This document shows, in pieces, positions 19,324 to 32,442 of a stretch of 64,000 bases of DNA (the stretch's first letter is position 1; every line of letters starts with the position of its first letter). The position numbers and the translations under genes are program-made. Source of the stretch: Akkermansia muciniphila (GTDB lineage: Bacteria; Verrucomicrobiota; Verrucomicrobiia; Verrucomicrobiales; V1-33); NCBI GenBank assembly GCA_945861415.1, contig CAMAUV010000005.1, forward strand, positions 1 through 64,000. The letters run 5' to 3'. The notes beneath the pieces are model-generated. The model saw only the letters and a list, made by a program, of their open reading frames with translations. It ran no database searches and was not told where the DNA came from.

Positions 19324-20001
19324 ATGAAGACTACGCTTAATCGCCGCCCCTGTGCGGCCTTCACCCTCATCGAAGTCCTTACCGTCGTAGCCATCGTGGC
19401 CATGCTTGCCACCATGACCTTCGCCGGTCTGCGTTTTGCCCAAAATAAAAGCCGGCAAAAGGAAACCATTTCCAACATCACCAATATCAACCGGTGCATC
19501 GAGGAATACCGGGCCGAGCGGGGGAACTATCCCCGTCCCGACATTGATGTGAAGGACAAGGAAATCACCGTGAAGGGAGAGACATGGATTGCCGGCCCCG
19601 CCATGGCTTTGTATCAGGTGCTCTCCGGCGACGGAACGGACACCCTCCGCGGTGGAGAGAAAGAGTCCACCGGAGAGCAAGGCTCATCCGAGGACGAAAA
19701 GGATCCCAGCCTCGGCAAGATCTACATGGACAACGTGAAGGCCCCCAATAAGGAGCAAATCGCCGATAATGTCAAAATGCCACTCGTTGAAGTCGACGGA
19801 GACTCCTTCTACCTTATCGACTCATGGCGTCATCCCTTCCGCTTCCAGGTGCAGGAGGTCGACAAAAACGGGATGTCCACCAATCTCGATGAAATGCACA
19901 GTGCCTCTAAATTCGAAATTTGGTCTTACGGCACTCTCAAAAAGCCCGACGACACCGAGGCAGGGAAGAAGGAGTGGATTAAGAGTTGGGATGCAAATTA
20001 A
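19324..20001 (+). CDS. Type II secretion/type IV prepilin-like protein
   Basis: The 225-residue protein has a short basic leader, then FTLIEVLTVVAIVAMLATM, the class III prepilin signal with the invariant Glu at position 5 of the mature form. The residue before the cleavage site is Ala rather than the usual Gly. The rest is a hydrophilic globular domain with IEEYRAERGNYP, as in GspG-like pseudopilins, and a C-terminal region resembling their calcium-site loop (SWRHPFRFQV, IWSYG). It probably forms the major pseudopilin or a pilus subunit driven by the ATPases and platform protein upstream. Confidence 0.87.
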   Translation: MKTTLNRRPCAAFTLIEVLTVVAIVAMLATMTFAGLRFAQNKSRQKETISNITNINRCIEEYRAERGNYPRPDIDVKDKEITVKGETWIAGPAMALYQVLSGDGTDTLRGGEKESTGEQGSSEDEKDPSLGKIYMDNVKAPNKEQIADNVKMPLVEVDGDSFYLIDSWRHPFRFQVQEVDKNGMSTNLDEMHSASKFEIWSYGTLKKPDDTEAGKKEWIKSWDAN

Positions 20002-20280
20002 GGGCTGAGGACTGTGTACTGAATGCGGGAAGCATACCGTGTTTTGAGCAAGTCTCATTATTGCGGGGGTCGGAGGAGGCGCGGGGCCATGCTTACTTCG
20101 CTTCGTTGCGTTCGGAGCGGCACCGCCATGCGGCGTGGAGCCAGAACGGTCCCGGACGGTGCTACCCCGGGTGTTGTTGGGGGAGATGCCTGCATACAGG
20201 ATATTCGCCCGGGCTTAGCCCGGAACCTTTGATCTCCATAGTTCGATTGCCTTTGGTCTACGGCTAACCTCCCTAGCTAC
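20002..20280. other. 279 bp intergenic region between the prepilin gene and the rpoC terminator
   Basis: The flanking genes converge here. A short inverted repeat, CCCGGGCTTAGCCCGG (about 20208-20223), might end the pilus transcript but has no U tract. I see no protein-like frame. Confidence 0.35.
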
Positions 20281-20312
20281 AAAAAAGGCCGCGTCCATTG
20301 CTGGACGCGGCC
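20281..20312 (-). terminator. Rho-independent terminator of the secE-rpoC unit
   Basis: On the minus strand GGCCGCGTCC-AGCAAT-GGACGCGGCC forms a 10-bp GC-rich stem and is followed by six Ts (20281-20286). It lies 28 bp after the rpoC stop codon. Confidence 0.9.
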
Positions 20313-20340
20313 TTCGATATGGATTGCGATTATCGCCGGG

Positions 20341-23300
20341 TTAGATGGCTTCCAGCAGATCAGCCTCGTCGTCGAGTTCGTCGAGACCTTCTACCTTGTG
20401 GTTGTCGGCGCTCTCCTTCGTCACAATGTGGCGGTGGGTGTGGAAGCCCGTGCCGGCCGGGATGAGGTGGCCCATGATGACGTTTTCTTTGAATCCGCGC
20501 AGCCAGTCGGATTTGCCGAGGGTGGAGGCATCGGTGAGGACACGGGTGGTGTCCTGGAAAGATGCGGCAGAGATGAAACTCTCCGTCTCAAGCGAGGCCT
20601 TGGTGATACCGAGGAGCACGGGCTCGGCTTCCGCCGGCTTGCCGCCCTGCTCGGTGATCTTCACATTTTCCTCCTCGAATGAGGAGCGCTCCACTTGGTC
20701 GCCCCAGAGGAATAGGGTATCGCCCGGGTCAGTGATCTTCACCTTGCGCAACATCTGGCGGATGATGATTTCAATGTGCTTGTCATTGATTTCCACCCCC
20801 TGCAGACGGTAAACCTCCTGCACTTCGTTGACGAGGTGCTCCTGGAGGACGCGAGCGCCGAGGATTTCGAGGAGTTCGTGAGGAACCACTGGACCTTCTG
20901 TGATCTGGTCGCCCTTCTTCACCTTGTCCCCTTCAAACACGATGATGTGCTTGCTGCGGGGAACGAGGTGCTCTTCCTCTTCGCCGGACTCTTCATCCGT
21001 GACGATGACCTTGCGCTTGCCGCGGACCATGCCGCCTAGGCTGACAACGCCGTCGATCTTCGCGATCTCACCGTTATCTTTCGGCTTCCGGGCTTCAAAG
21101 AGTTCAGCGACGCGAGGAAGACCACCGGTGATGTCCTTGGCCTTGCTCAGCTTGCGCGGAGTCTTGGCAAGGGTAGTGCCGGCGGCGACTTTCTCGCCTT
21201 TCTTAACCGACAAGAATGCGCCGGCCGGGATGGAGTAGCTGGCGACCACTTCCTTGGACTTGGAATCCACAATAACGATCTGCGGGTGCAGGTCCTCCTT
21301 GTGCTCGAGCACAACGGTTTGCTCCGATCCCTTCTCGCCAGTCTTTCCAAGCGTGATACCTGGAATCATGTCGCGGAAGTCCACGGTGCCCTCGCGTTCG
21401 GTGATGACCGGCACGGCGTGCTGTTCCCATGTGACGAGAGTGTCGCCCTTCTTAATGTGCTCTCCATTGGCCTTGTAGATGATAGAACCGATGACCAACT
21501 TGTGGTTTTCGAGTTCGCGGCCCTCAGCATCATGCACGCTAACAGCACCGTTTTTGGTGAGCACGACGTAGTTGCCTTCGGTGCCTTTCACCGCGCGGAC
21601 ATCGTTATATTTCACCGAGCCGCCATTCTTGACCTTGATGATCGGCTGCTTGAAGGAACCGCCGGCCACACCACCGATGTGGAACGTCCGCATGGTGAGC
21701 TGCGTTCCGGGTTCACCGATGGACTGGGCAGCGATGATTCCGACCGCCTCACCGATTTTGACCGGTGCACCGGTTCCAAGGTGCAGGCCATAGCACAGAG
21801 AGCAGCAGCCGCGCTTGCTTTCGCAGGTGAGCACGGAGCGAATCTTGAGCTGTTCGACGCCGATACGGGTAAGCGAGTCAGCCTGTGTCTCAGTGATGAT
21901 GTCATCTGCCTTGACGATGATTTCCTTGGTGACAGGGTCGCGAACTGTTTCGCATGAGGCGCGGCCGTAGATGCGCTGCTTGAGGTCCACGACTTCTTCG
22001 TCTCCCTCATAGAGAGAACGAACCACGATGCCGTTGGTGGTGCCACAATCCAGCTCATAGACAATGACGTCCTGAGACACGTCCACGAGCTTACGGGTCA
22101 TATAGCCGGAGTCAGCGGTCTTAAGTGCGGTGTCGGAGAGACCCTTACGCGCACCGTGGGTGGAGATGAAGTATTCCAGCACCGTGAGGCCTTCGCGGAA
22201 GTTCGAAGTAATGGGTCGCTCAATGATCTCGCCGGAGGGCTTGGCCATGAGGCCGCGCATCCCGCCGAGCTGCTTGATCTGCTGCTTGTTGCCCCGGGCG
22301 CCGGAGTCCACCATCATGAACAGCGGATTGGCGTTCTTCTTGCCATCATTGAACTCTAGCTGGCGGAAGAGCGTCTGCTGAATGCGGTCGCCGGCCTGCG
22401 TCCAAAGGTCGATGACCATGTTGTAGCGCTCCTTGTCGGTGATGATGCCGCGGGCGAACTGCTTGTTGTATTCCTCAAGCTTGACATACGCGGTTTCGAG
22501 TTCGGCCTTCTTTTCCTCGGGAATAACCATGTCGCAAATACCGATGGAACAGCCGGACAGGGTCGCGGCCTTGAAGCCCATCTCTTTGAGGCGGTCGAGA
22601 GCGACCACCGTTTCGGCGTGACCGACGGTTTGGAAGCAGCGCCAGATGATGTCAGAGAGCTGCTTCTTGCCTACGGTCTTGTTCACGAAGCCCATCGCAG
22701 GAGGCCACACTTCATTGAAGCGGACGCGACCGGCAGTGGTTTCAATGGCGCTGCTCTTCTCGTCGCCGAAGATGCTGGCCCGACCCTTGTCGGGGTTCTT
22801 GAACATAACCTTCTGGTGCAGTTCGATGGCACCTTCGGAAATAGCGAATTCGATTTCCGCGATATCGGCGAACAGCGGCTTGCGCGGCTCGTCCTTGCCC
22901 TTGTGCGGGAATTCCCGGGTGTGGGTGAGGAAGTAGGAACCGAGTGGAATGTCCTGCGAGGGCGTAGTAATTGGCTTACCGCTGGAAGGCGAGAAGATAT
23001 TGTTGGTCGCCAGCATCAACAGCCGGGCCTCCATTTGCGCTTCTACAGACAGTGGCACGTGAACGGCCATCTGGTCACCGTCGAAGTCCGCGTTATACGC
23101 AGCACAGACGAGCGGGTGAATACGAATCGCTTCACCTTCGATGAGCACGGGTTCAAACGCCTGAATCGACAGGCGGTGGAGTGTCGGAGCACGGTTGAGC
23201 AGCACCGGGTGGCCCTTGGTGACCTCTTCCAGAATGTCCCAGACTTCCGGAGTGCGGCGCTCAATCATCTTCTTCGCGCTGCGGACGGTGTGCACGTAGC

Positions 23301-24477
23301 CCAGTTCCTTAAGGCGGCGGATGATGAACGGTTCGAACAGCACGAGCGCCATCTTCTTCGGCAGACCGCACTGGTGGAGCTTGAGCTCGGGACCGATGAC
23401 GATGACAGAACGGCCGGAGTAGTCCACTCGCTTGCCGAGAAGGTTCTGACGGAAGCGGCCGCCCTTGCCCTTGAGCATGTCGCTGAGAGACTTGAGCGGA
23501 CGGTTGCCGGCGCCGGTGACAGCACGGCCATGACGGCCGTTGTCGAACAGCGCGTCCACAGCTTCTTGGAGCATCCGCTTTTCGTTCCGTATGATAACGT
23601 CGGGCGTCTTCAACTGGAGGAGGTTCTTCAAACGGTTATTCCGGTTGATGACGCGGCGGTAGAGGTCGTTGAGGTCGGAAGTGGCGAAGCGGCCGCCTTC
23701 GAGAGGAACGAGGGGGCGGAGGTCCGGCGGGATGACCGGGAGCACTTCCATCACCATCCATTCCGGCCGTGATTTGCTGCCTAGGAAGCCCTGCGCGAGC
23801 TTGAGCCGCTTGGCGATCTTTTTCCGTGTCTGCTTGGAGCGGGTCTTGGTCATCGCGTCCTGCAGCTCGACGATGAGTTCCGGCAGATTGATGCTGCGGA
23901 GAAGTTCCTGCACCGCAGTGGCACCCATGCCGGAGCGGAAGGCCTCTTCACCGTATTGCTCTTCTGCTTCGCGGAACTCCACTTCGGTGAGCAGCTGGCC
24001 TTTCTGAAGCGGGGTGTTGCGCGGGTCGATAACGAGGTAGTCCTCATAATAGATGACGCGCTCCAACTGACGGGCGGTCATGTCGAGCATGAGGCCCAGA
24101 CGGCTGGGCATGCACTTGTAGAACCAAATGTGGCTCACGGGCACAGCGAGTTCGATGTGGCCCATGCGCTCGCGGCGCACACGGCTCAGTGTCACTTCCA
24201 CACCGCAGCGGTCGCATACGACGCCTTTGTGCTTGATGCGCTTGTACTTGCCGCAGGAGCACTCCCAGTCGCGCGTGGGTCCGAAGATACGCTCGCAGAA
24301 GAGTCCGCCCTTCTCAGGTTTGAACGTGCGGTAGTTAATGGTTTCCGGGTTTTTCACTTCGCCGCGGCTCCAGCTGCGGATGGTGTCCGGGGCTGCCACC
24401 GTAATGGCGACGTGATCAAAACCCTGCTGACGGACATCGCCGCCGAAGAGTTCACGAAGTTGGGTTTCAACGCTCAT
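20341..24477 (-). CDS. rpoC: DNA-directed RNA polymerase subunit beta'
   Basis: The largest subunit of the core polymerase. The 1378-residue product contains the catalytic magnesium site [15 protein letters not shown], the N-terminal zinc site with CSCGKYKR and CDRCGVE, the rudder/lid region after [16 protein letters not shown], and the second zinc cluster near [17 protein letters not shown]. The trigger-loop region reads [20 protein letters not shown]. The length is normal and there are no insertions as large as those in E. coli. It is the last gene of the unit, 85 bp after rpoB, and is followed by a strong terminator. Confidence 0.99.
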   Translation of the reverse strand: MSVETQLRELFGGDVRQQGFDHVAITVAAPDTIRSWSRGEVKNPETINYRTFKPEKGGLFCERIFGPTRDWECSCGKYKRIKHKGVVCDRCGVEVTLSRVRRERMGHIELAVPVSHIWFYKCMPSRLGLMLDMTARQLERVIYYEDYLVIDPRNTPLQKGQLLTEVEFREAEEQYGEEAFRSGMGATAVQELLRSINLPELIVELQDAMTKTRSKQTRKKIAKRLKLAQGFLGSKSRPEWMVMEVLPVIPPDLRPLVPLEGGRFATSDLNDLYRRVINRNNRLKNLLQLKTPDVIIRNEKRMLQEAVDALFDNGRHGRAVTGAGNRPLKSLSDMLKGKGGRFRQNLLGKRVDYSGRSVIVIGPELKLHQCGLPKKMALVLFEPFIIRRLKELGYVHTVRSAKKMIERRTPEVWDILEEVTKGHPVLLNRAPTLHRLSIQAFEPVLIEGEAIRIHPLVCAAYNADFDGDQMAVHVPLSVEAQMEARLLMLATNNIFSPSSGKPITTPSQDIPLGSYFLTHTREFPHKGKDEPRKPLFADIAEIEFAISEGAIELHQKVMFKNPDKGRASIFGDEKSSAIETTAGRVRFNEVWPPAMGFVNKTVGKKQLSDIIWRCFQTVGHAETVVALDRLKEMGFKAATLSGCSIGICDMVIPEEKKAELETAYVKLEEYNKQFARGIITDKERYNMVIDLWTQAGDRIQQTLFRQLEFNDGKKNANPLFMMVDSGARGNKQQIKQLGGMRGLMAKPSGEIIERPITSNFREGLTVLEYFISTHGARKGLSDTALKTADSGYMTRKLVDVSQDVIVYELDCGTTNGIVVRSLYEGDEEVVDLKQRIYGRASCETVRDPVTKEIIVKADDIITETQADSLTRIGVEQLKIRSVLTCESKRGCCSLCYGLHLGTGAPVKIGEAVGIIAAQSIGEPGTQLTMRTFHIGGVAGGSFKQPIIKVKNGGSVKYNDVRAVKGTEGNYVVLTKNGAVSVHDAEGRELENHKLVIGSIIYKANGEHIKKGDTLVTWEQHAVPVITEREGTVDFRDMIPGITLGKTGEKGSEQTVVLEHKEDLHPQIVIVDSKSKEVVASYSIPAGAFLSVKKGEKVAAGTTLAKTPRKLSKAKDITGGLPRVAELFEARKPKDNGEIAKIDGVVSLGGMVRGKRKVIVTDEESGEEEEHLVPRSKHIIVFEGDKVKKGDQITEGPVVPHELLEILGARVLQEHLVNEVQEVYRLQGVEINDKHIEIIIRQMLRKVKITDPGDTLFLWGDQVERSSFEEENVKITEQGGKPAEAEPVLLGITKASLETESFISAASFQDTTRVLTDASTLGKSDWLRGFKENVIMGHLIPAGTGFHTHRHIVTKESADNHKVEGLDELDDEADLLEAI

Positions 24478-24562
24478 AGTAATTAAATTGTTAAAGGATA
24501 AAGTCTAATGGATGAAGTGGGAGATTCCGTCTGCGGCCACTGGAGCCGCAGGCGGCGATGAA

Positions 24563-28393
<3,831 letters not shown>

Positions 28394-28739
28394 GGTGCAA
28401 TTTTGGATGAGACGGTGGTGGAATGGAAAACCGGATGGCTGTCGCCTTAATTCAGGCATCTCCTATCGCGGGGAGGAAAGAGGGCCCCGGCTGTGAAGCC
28501 GGGTATGTTGAAATTGGGAAATGACGAAACCCGAATGTCGAATTCCGAAGGAATGGCGAAATCAGAATGCAGAATGGTGGGAAACGCAGGGCAGGGCGTT
28601 CTTTGGGCATTCACAATACGTCATTCGGATTTTCTTCAGACTTCAGATTTCGTCAATCCCCGAACGCCGCGTCCCTTTTCGAGAGGCGCGGCGCCGGGGG
28701 GGGGAGGGGGATAATGGGTTAGTGATCGGACAAAGTGCG
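28394..28739. repeat. rplL-rpoB intergenic region with imperfect inverted AATGACGAA/TTCGTCATT repeats
   Basis: In this 346-bp gap, AATGACGAAACCCGAATG (about 28517-28534) is roughly complementary to ACGTCATTCGGATTTTC (about 28618-28634). Between and around them are eroded units (AATTCCGAAGGAATGGCGAAATCAGAATG). The motif is shared with 15984-16130. A run of G (about 28696-28710) precedes the rplL stop. No gene is evident. Confidence 0.6.
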
Positions 28740-29108
<369 letters not shown>

Positions 29109-29248
29109 GTTATTGGGTCAGTGTCACCGTGCCGCGGAGCCCCGCGTAGATTGAGCGCGACAGCTATCGCGCCGGTGAGGAACTGGGTTTGTGTTTTTCT
29201 TGGTTTTTTCGTTTGGGTTTAGTCGCCGGAGGCCGGCGAAAAAGTTTA

Positions 29249-29770
29249 TTAAGCAGCGGCGGCTTCGGGTTCCGCAGTGAGAGCCCCGCCGCCGTCTTTC
29301 TCGATCTTAGCCGCAATCGCGCGTGCGATGGCGCCGGCGGGAGCATTGAGCACCCCAAGGAGCTTCGCGAGGAGGTTTTCTTTGCTGCCCACATCGGCGA
29401 GGCCCTGCACTTCCTTCGCGTTCAGGAAAGTTCCATCCAGCACGCCGCTCTTGATGACGGGCTTTTGGAACTCCTTGTTCGCTACGGAGATAACCTTGGC
29501 GGCGGCGCATACGTCCTTCTCGCCAAAGACAACGGCGGTCTGGCCTGCGAGATCCTTCTGGATCTCGGCGGGGTAGTTCTTCGCCTCACTGGCAGCCTTG
29601 ATGTAGCTGTTCTTGGTGACGTGGAACTTCGCATCCACTTCGCGCAGGCGCTTACGGATGGTATTGAACTGCAGCATCGTGAGGCCGGTGTAGTCCACCA
29701 GGAGCATGTAGGGCGCATTGCCCAGACGCTCGACGAGCTGATTGACGATGATTTTCTTATCGGGATTCAT
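29249..29770 (-). CDS. rplJ: 50S ribosomal protein L10
   Basis: The stalk base protein that binds 23S rRNA and anchors L7/L12 dimers. The 173-residue product begins MNPDKKIIVNQLVERLGNAP and contains the L10 core (LLVDYTGLTMLQFNTIRKRL, REVDAKFHVTKNSYIKAA). Its C-terminal helix is Ala/Glu-rich. The ATG at 29770 overlaps by one frame a TGA that would end rplA if its TAG were read through. The intergenic distance from the annotated rplA stop is 35 bp. Confidence 0.98.
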   Translation of the reverse strand: MNPDKKIIVNQLVERLGNAPYMLLVDYTGLTMLQFNTIRKRLREVDAKFHVTKNSYIKAASEAKNYPAEIQKDLAGQTAVVFGEKDVCAAAKVISVANKEFQKPVIKSGVLDGTFLNAKEVQGLADVGSKENLLAKLLGVLNAPAGAIARAIAAKIEKDGGGALTAEPEAAAA

Positions 29771-29805
29771 GTCTTAAAGTCTTGGTTGTTTGCAGGGTCG
29801 CGGGC

Positions 29806-30510
29806 CTAGGCGCGTATGTATTTGGAGACATCCACGGCGACGCTGGGCGTCATTGTGGCGGCGATGTGGATGGTTTCGACGTAGCGTCCGCGGGCAGTCG
29901 GGGGCTTCGCGCGCTGAACGGCTTCGATCACGGCGGCCGCATTCTCTGCGAGGTGTTGCGGGGTGAAACTGACCTTGCCGACGGGAACGGAAATATTTCC
30001 GTTTTTGTCGAGCTTGAAATTTACCTTGCCGGCCTTCACTGCCTTCACCGCACCCGCTGTGTCGTCGGTGACGGTGCCGGTTTTCGGGTTCGGCATGAGG
30101 CCGCGGGGACCGAGCACACGGGCCAGTTTCCGCACTTCCGCCATCGCGTCCGCCGTAGCGATCGCGACGTCGAAGTTGAGGAATCCTTCCTGCACCTTCT
30201 TAACCATATCCTCCATACCCACGAAGTCAGCGCCCGCATCCTTCGCGGCCTGAGCGGCAGCGCCGGTGGCGAAGACCATGACCGTAACCTTCTTACCCGT
30301 GCCGTGAGGCAGCGGACAGGTGGAACGGATCATTTGATCGGACTTCTTAGGGTCCACGCCCATGTGGAAGGAAATCGTGACCGACTGGTCAAATTTCGGG
30401 GCCGGGAATTGCTTCACGGCCTCCATGGCTTCGTCGATGGTGTGAAGCTTGCCCGGCGTCGCGAGTTTCGCGGCGGACTTATAACGCTTACTTCGTGTGG
30501 TATGTGGCAT
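29806..30510 (-). CDS. rplA: 50S ribosomal protein L1
   Basis: L1 binds 23S rRNA at the mobile L1 stalk near the E site and is a translational repressor of its own operon in many bacteria. The 234-residue product matches the family in length and has ARVLGPRGLMPNPKTGTVT, the classic L1 signature. It ends with KYIRA and TAG (29806-29808). It sits between rplK and rplJ in the normal order. Confidence 0.98.
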   Translation of the reverse strand: MPHTTRSKRYKSAAKLATPGKLHTIDEAMEAVKQFPAPKFDQSVTISFHMGVDPKKSDQMIRSTCPLPHGTGKKVTVMVFATGAAAQAAKDAGADFVGMEDMVKKVQEGFLNFDVAIATADAMAEVRKLARVLGPRGLMPNPKTGTVTDDTAGAVKAVKAGKVNFKLDKNGNISVPVGKVSFTPQHLAENAAAVIEAVQRAKPPTARGRYVETIHIAATMTPSVAVDVSKYIRA

Positions 30511-30573
30511 ATTGGGTTTGCAGTGCTTGCGAGTCTATTGGCTCTCCTGCTGGTTGTTTGTTTTAGGGGAATT

Positions 30574-30999
30574 TTACTCGCCGATTTCAATACCCATTTG
30601 GCGGGCGGTGCCGGCGATGATGCGGAAGGCGGCCTCGTCGCTATTGGCGTTGAGGTCCGGCATCTTGGCTTTCACAACGGCCATGACTTGAGCCTTGGTC
30701 AGCTTAGCGACCTTTTCCTTGTGGGGAATTTTGGAGCCGGAGGCGATGTTGGCAGCCTTCTTAAGCATGTTGCTCGCGGGCGGCTGCTTGGTGATGAAGG
30801 TGAAGGACTTGTCCTTGTAGACGGTAATGACTACGGGGAGCACATCGCCGGCCTGCTTTTGCGTGGTGGCGTTGTACTCTTTACAGAACTGCATGATGTT
30901 TACACCGGCCTGACCGAGAGCGGGACCGACGGGAGGAGCGGGATTTGCTGCTCCGGCGGGAATTTGCAGCTTGATGACTTTGACGATTTCTTTTGCCAT
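30574..30999 (-). CDS. rplK: 50S ribosomal protein L11
   Basis: L11 forms the GTPase-associated centre with 23S rRNA. The 141-residue product starts [20 protein letters not shown] and has [20 protein letters not shown] and [13 protein letters not shown], all diagnostic. It follows nusG by 144 bp; that gap holds a CCCGGG-type short repeat but no clear terminator. Confidence 0.98.
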   Translation of the reverse strand: MAKEIVKVIKLQIPAGAANPAPPVGPALGQAGVNIMQFCKEYNATTQKQAGDVLPVVITVYKDKSFTFITKQPPASNMLKKAANIASGSKIPHKEKVAKLTKAQVMAVVKAKMPDLNANSDEAAFRIIAGTARQMGIEIGE

Positions 31000-31143
31000 G
31001 TTGGGAAGTGTTTACGTTTTAGGATTTCAGTGTGTGAGGCACTTGCGGGAGAAGAAAGTTTTCAGTGTTTCGTTTTCAGTTTTCAGAAAACAGCCCCGGG
31101 CCGGAACCCGGGAAACTGTTCTCTGCGAACTCTAAATATTGTA

Positions 31144-31737
31144 TCATTCCGGCTCCACTTTTTCGACCTGCCAGAATTCGAGATCGACCGGGGTGGAGCG
31201 GCCAAAAATATTGACGGAGACACGGAGTTTACCGAGTTCGGGATCGATTTCCTCCACCGAACCGATCTGGGCTTCAAACGCGCCGTCGTTGATGCGGACC
31301 TCGTCCCCGACTTCGAAGCTAATTTTGGGCTTCACGTTGTCGGTGCTCTCGCGGATCTGTAGCAGCATTTGCTCCACCTCCTTCGGCCGCATCGGGGTCG
31401 GCTTATCTCTGGTCCCGGCGAAATTGATGACGCCCTGCGTGTCCTTGATGTAATACCACGACCGCTCCACGATACTACCATCCTCGTTGAGCATTTGCAT
31501 GTTCACAAGCAGGTAACCGGGAAAGAACTTGCGGCGACTCTCGGCGCGCTTGCCTTTGCCCTGAGCGTCCTTTTTTACTTCGCTCACCCGTTCCATGGGA
31601 AGCAGGACTTCGTAAACGAGGTCACTCATCTCATCTGTTTGTATACGGCGGACAAGATTATCCCGCACCTTCTGCTCCTGACCGGAGAGAACGTGAATGA
31701 CATACCATTGGTCCTTAGCTGCTGGAATAGCTCCCAT
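31144..31737 (-). CDS. nusG: Transcription termination/antitermination protein NusG
   Basis: NusG binds RNA polymerase and couples it to Rho or the ribosome. The 197-residue product has the NGN domain start QWYVIHVLSGQEQKVRDNL, then FFPGYLLVNMQM, and the C-terminal KOW domain with FEVGDEVRINDGAFEAQIGS. It is located between secE and rplK, the usual place. Confidence 0.98.
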   Translation of the reverse strand: MGAIPAAKDQWYVIHVLSGQEQKVRDNLVRRIQTDEMSDLVYEVLLPMERVSEVKKDAQGKGKRAESRRKFFPGYLLVNMQMLNEDGSIVERSWYYIKDTQGVINFAGTRDKPTPMRPKEVEQMLLQIRESTDNVKPKISFEVGDEVRINDGAFEAQIGSVEEIDPELGKLRVSVNIFGRSTPVDLEFWQVEKVEPE

Positions 31738-31827
31738 AAGTTGTGAAATTTGGACGGTGTTAAAATTAGGAAATCCGCTCTGCCCGGAGTGCCGAGCGGG
31801 AGAACGGGGCTGGCAAGGCTGCCGGTT

Positions 31828-32043
31828 TTAGATGTTAGTGACGACTCCCATCACGTAGGCCATGATGAAGTCCCAAAAAGCGACCCATGCGCCCAGTAAA
31901 ACGATAGCGACAATGACCACAACGGTGGAATCCGATAATTCCTTAAATTTCTTGAAGCCGCTCTCTTTCGAGTCCCACGGCCACGAAGTCTTTTTCAGCT
32001 CGAGGCCGACATCGGAAAAAAATTTGCGGATTTTGCCAAACAT
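31828..32043 (-). CDS. secE: Preprotein translocase subunit SecE
   Basis: The small membrane subunit of the SecYEG channel. The 71-residue product has the amphipathic stretch ending TSWPWDSKESGFKKF, a variant of the family's conserved W-P motif, and one C-terminal transmembrane helix (STVVVIVAIVLLGAWVAFWD). The single-helix form is the rule outside the gamma-proteobacteria. The ATG at 32043 is chosen; an upstream in-frame ATG at 32109 would overlap tRNA-Trp. Confidence 0.93.
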   Translation of the reverse strand: MFGKIRKFFSDVGLELKKTSWPWDSKESGFKKFKELSDSTVVVIVAIVLLGAWVAFWDFIMAYVMGVVTNI

Positions 32044-32075
32044 GAGAGAGAAAAGGTGAAGAAAATTGTTGGAAA

Positions 32076-32151
32076 TGGCACGCCAGGAGGGACTCGAACC
32101 CCCAACCAATGGTTTTGGAAACCACTACTCTACCGATTGAGCTACTGGCGT
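32076..32151 (-). tRNA. tRNA-Trp (anticodon CCA)
   Basis: The acceptor stem ACGCCAG (32145-32151) pairs with CTGGCGT (32080-32086), followed by a G discriminator and encoded CCA (32076-32078). The anticodon loop TTCCAAA gives CCA. The T-loop GTTCGAGTC is canonical. tRNA-Trp directly before secE-nusG is a widespread arrangement. Confidence 0.97.
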
Positions 32152-32442
32152 ACGTAACCCGCCCGGGTAATTTGGCGGATGATAATACTGGAGGGACACT
32201 CTTTCACTGTCAAGCGCCGGGAGTGACTCCTTTTGGGTAAATTTTCAGACGGCCCAGGAGTTTTTACACATTTCCTAGCCAATTTTCGGGCGGGTTCCAT
32301 GAAGGAGATGCGCCGGACAACCAATTAAGCCATGGATCTCACTACCCGAAGAACAGCATGAGATTTTAGTGAATAATTCCCAGCGCTTAGCTCCAAAGAT
32401 TGTCAGCTGTGTCCTTTTGTCGGAGAATCCCGCTGCTGCGAT
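32152..32442. other. 291 bp region between tRNA-Trp and the SNF2 helicase gene
   Basis: Apart from the candidate promoter at 32182-32213 I see no gene or strong hairpin. The minus-strand open frame at 32142-32324 has no protein-like features. Confidence 0.35.
32182..32213 (-). promoter_or_regulatory. Candidate sigma-70 promoter of the tRNA-Trp-secE-rpoC unit
   Basis: On the minus strand a perfect -35 hexamer TTGACA (32208-32213) is followed 20 bp later by TATTAT (32182-32187). An alternative weak -10, CAGTAT (32185-32190), gives the optimal 17-bp spacing. It ends about 30 bp before the tRNA 5' end. Confidence 0.5.

Noticed and set aside
22618-23772. 384-codon plus-strand open frame opposite rpoC
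   Set aside because: It is antisense to conserved rpoC domains.
29782-31362. 526-codon plus-strand open frame across rplA, rplK and nusG
   Set aside because: It crosses three well-defined genes on the other strand and has no family features.
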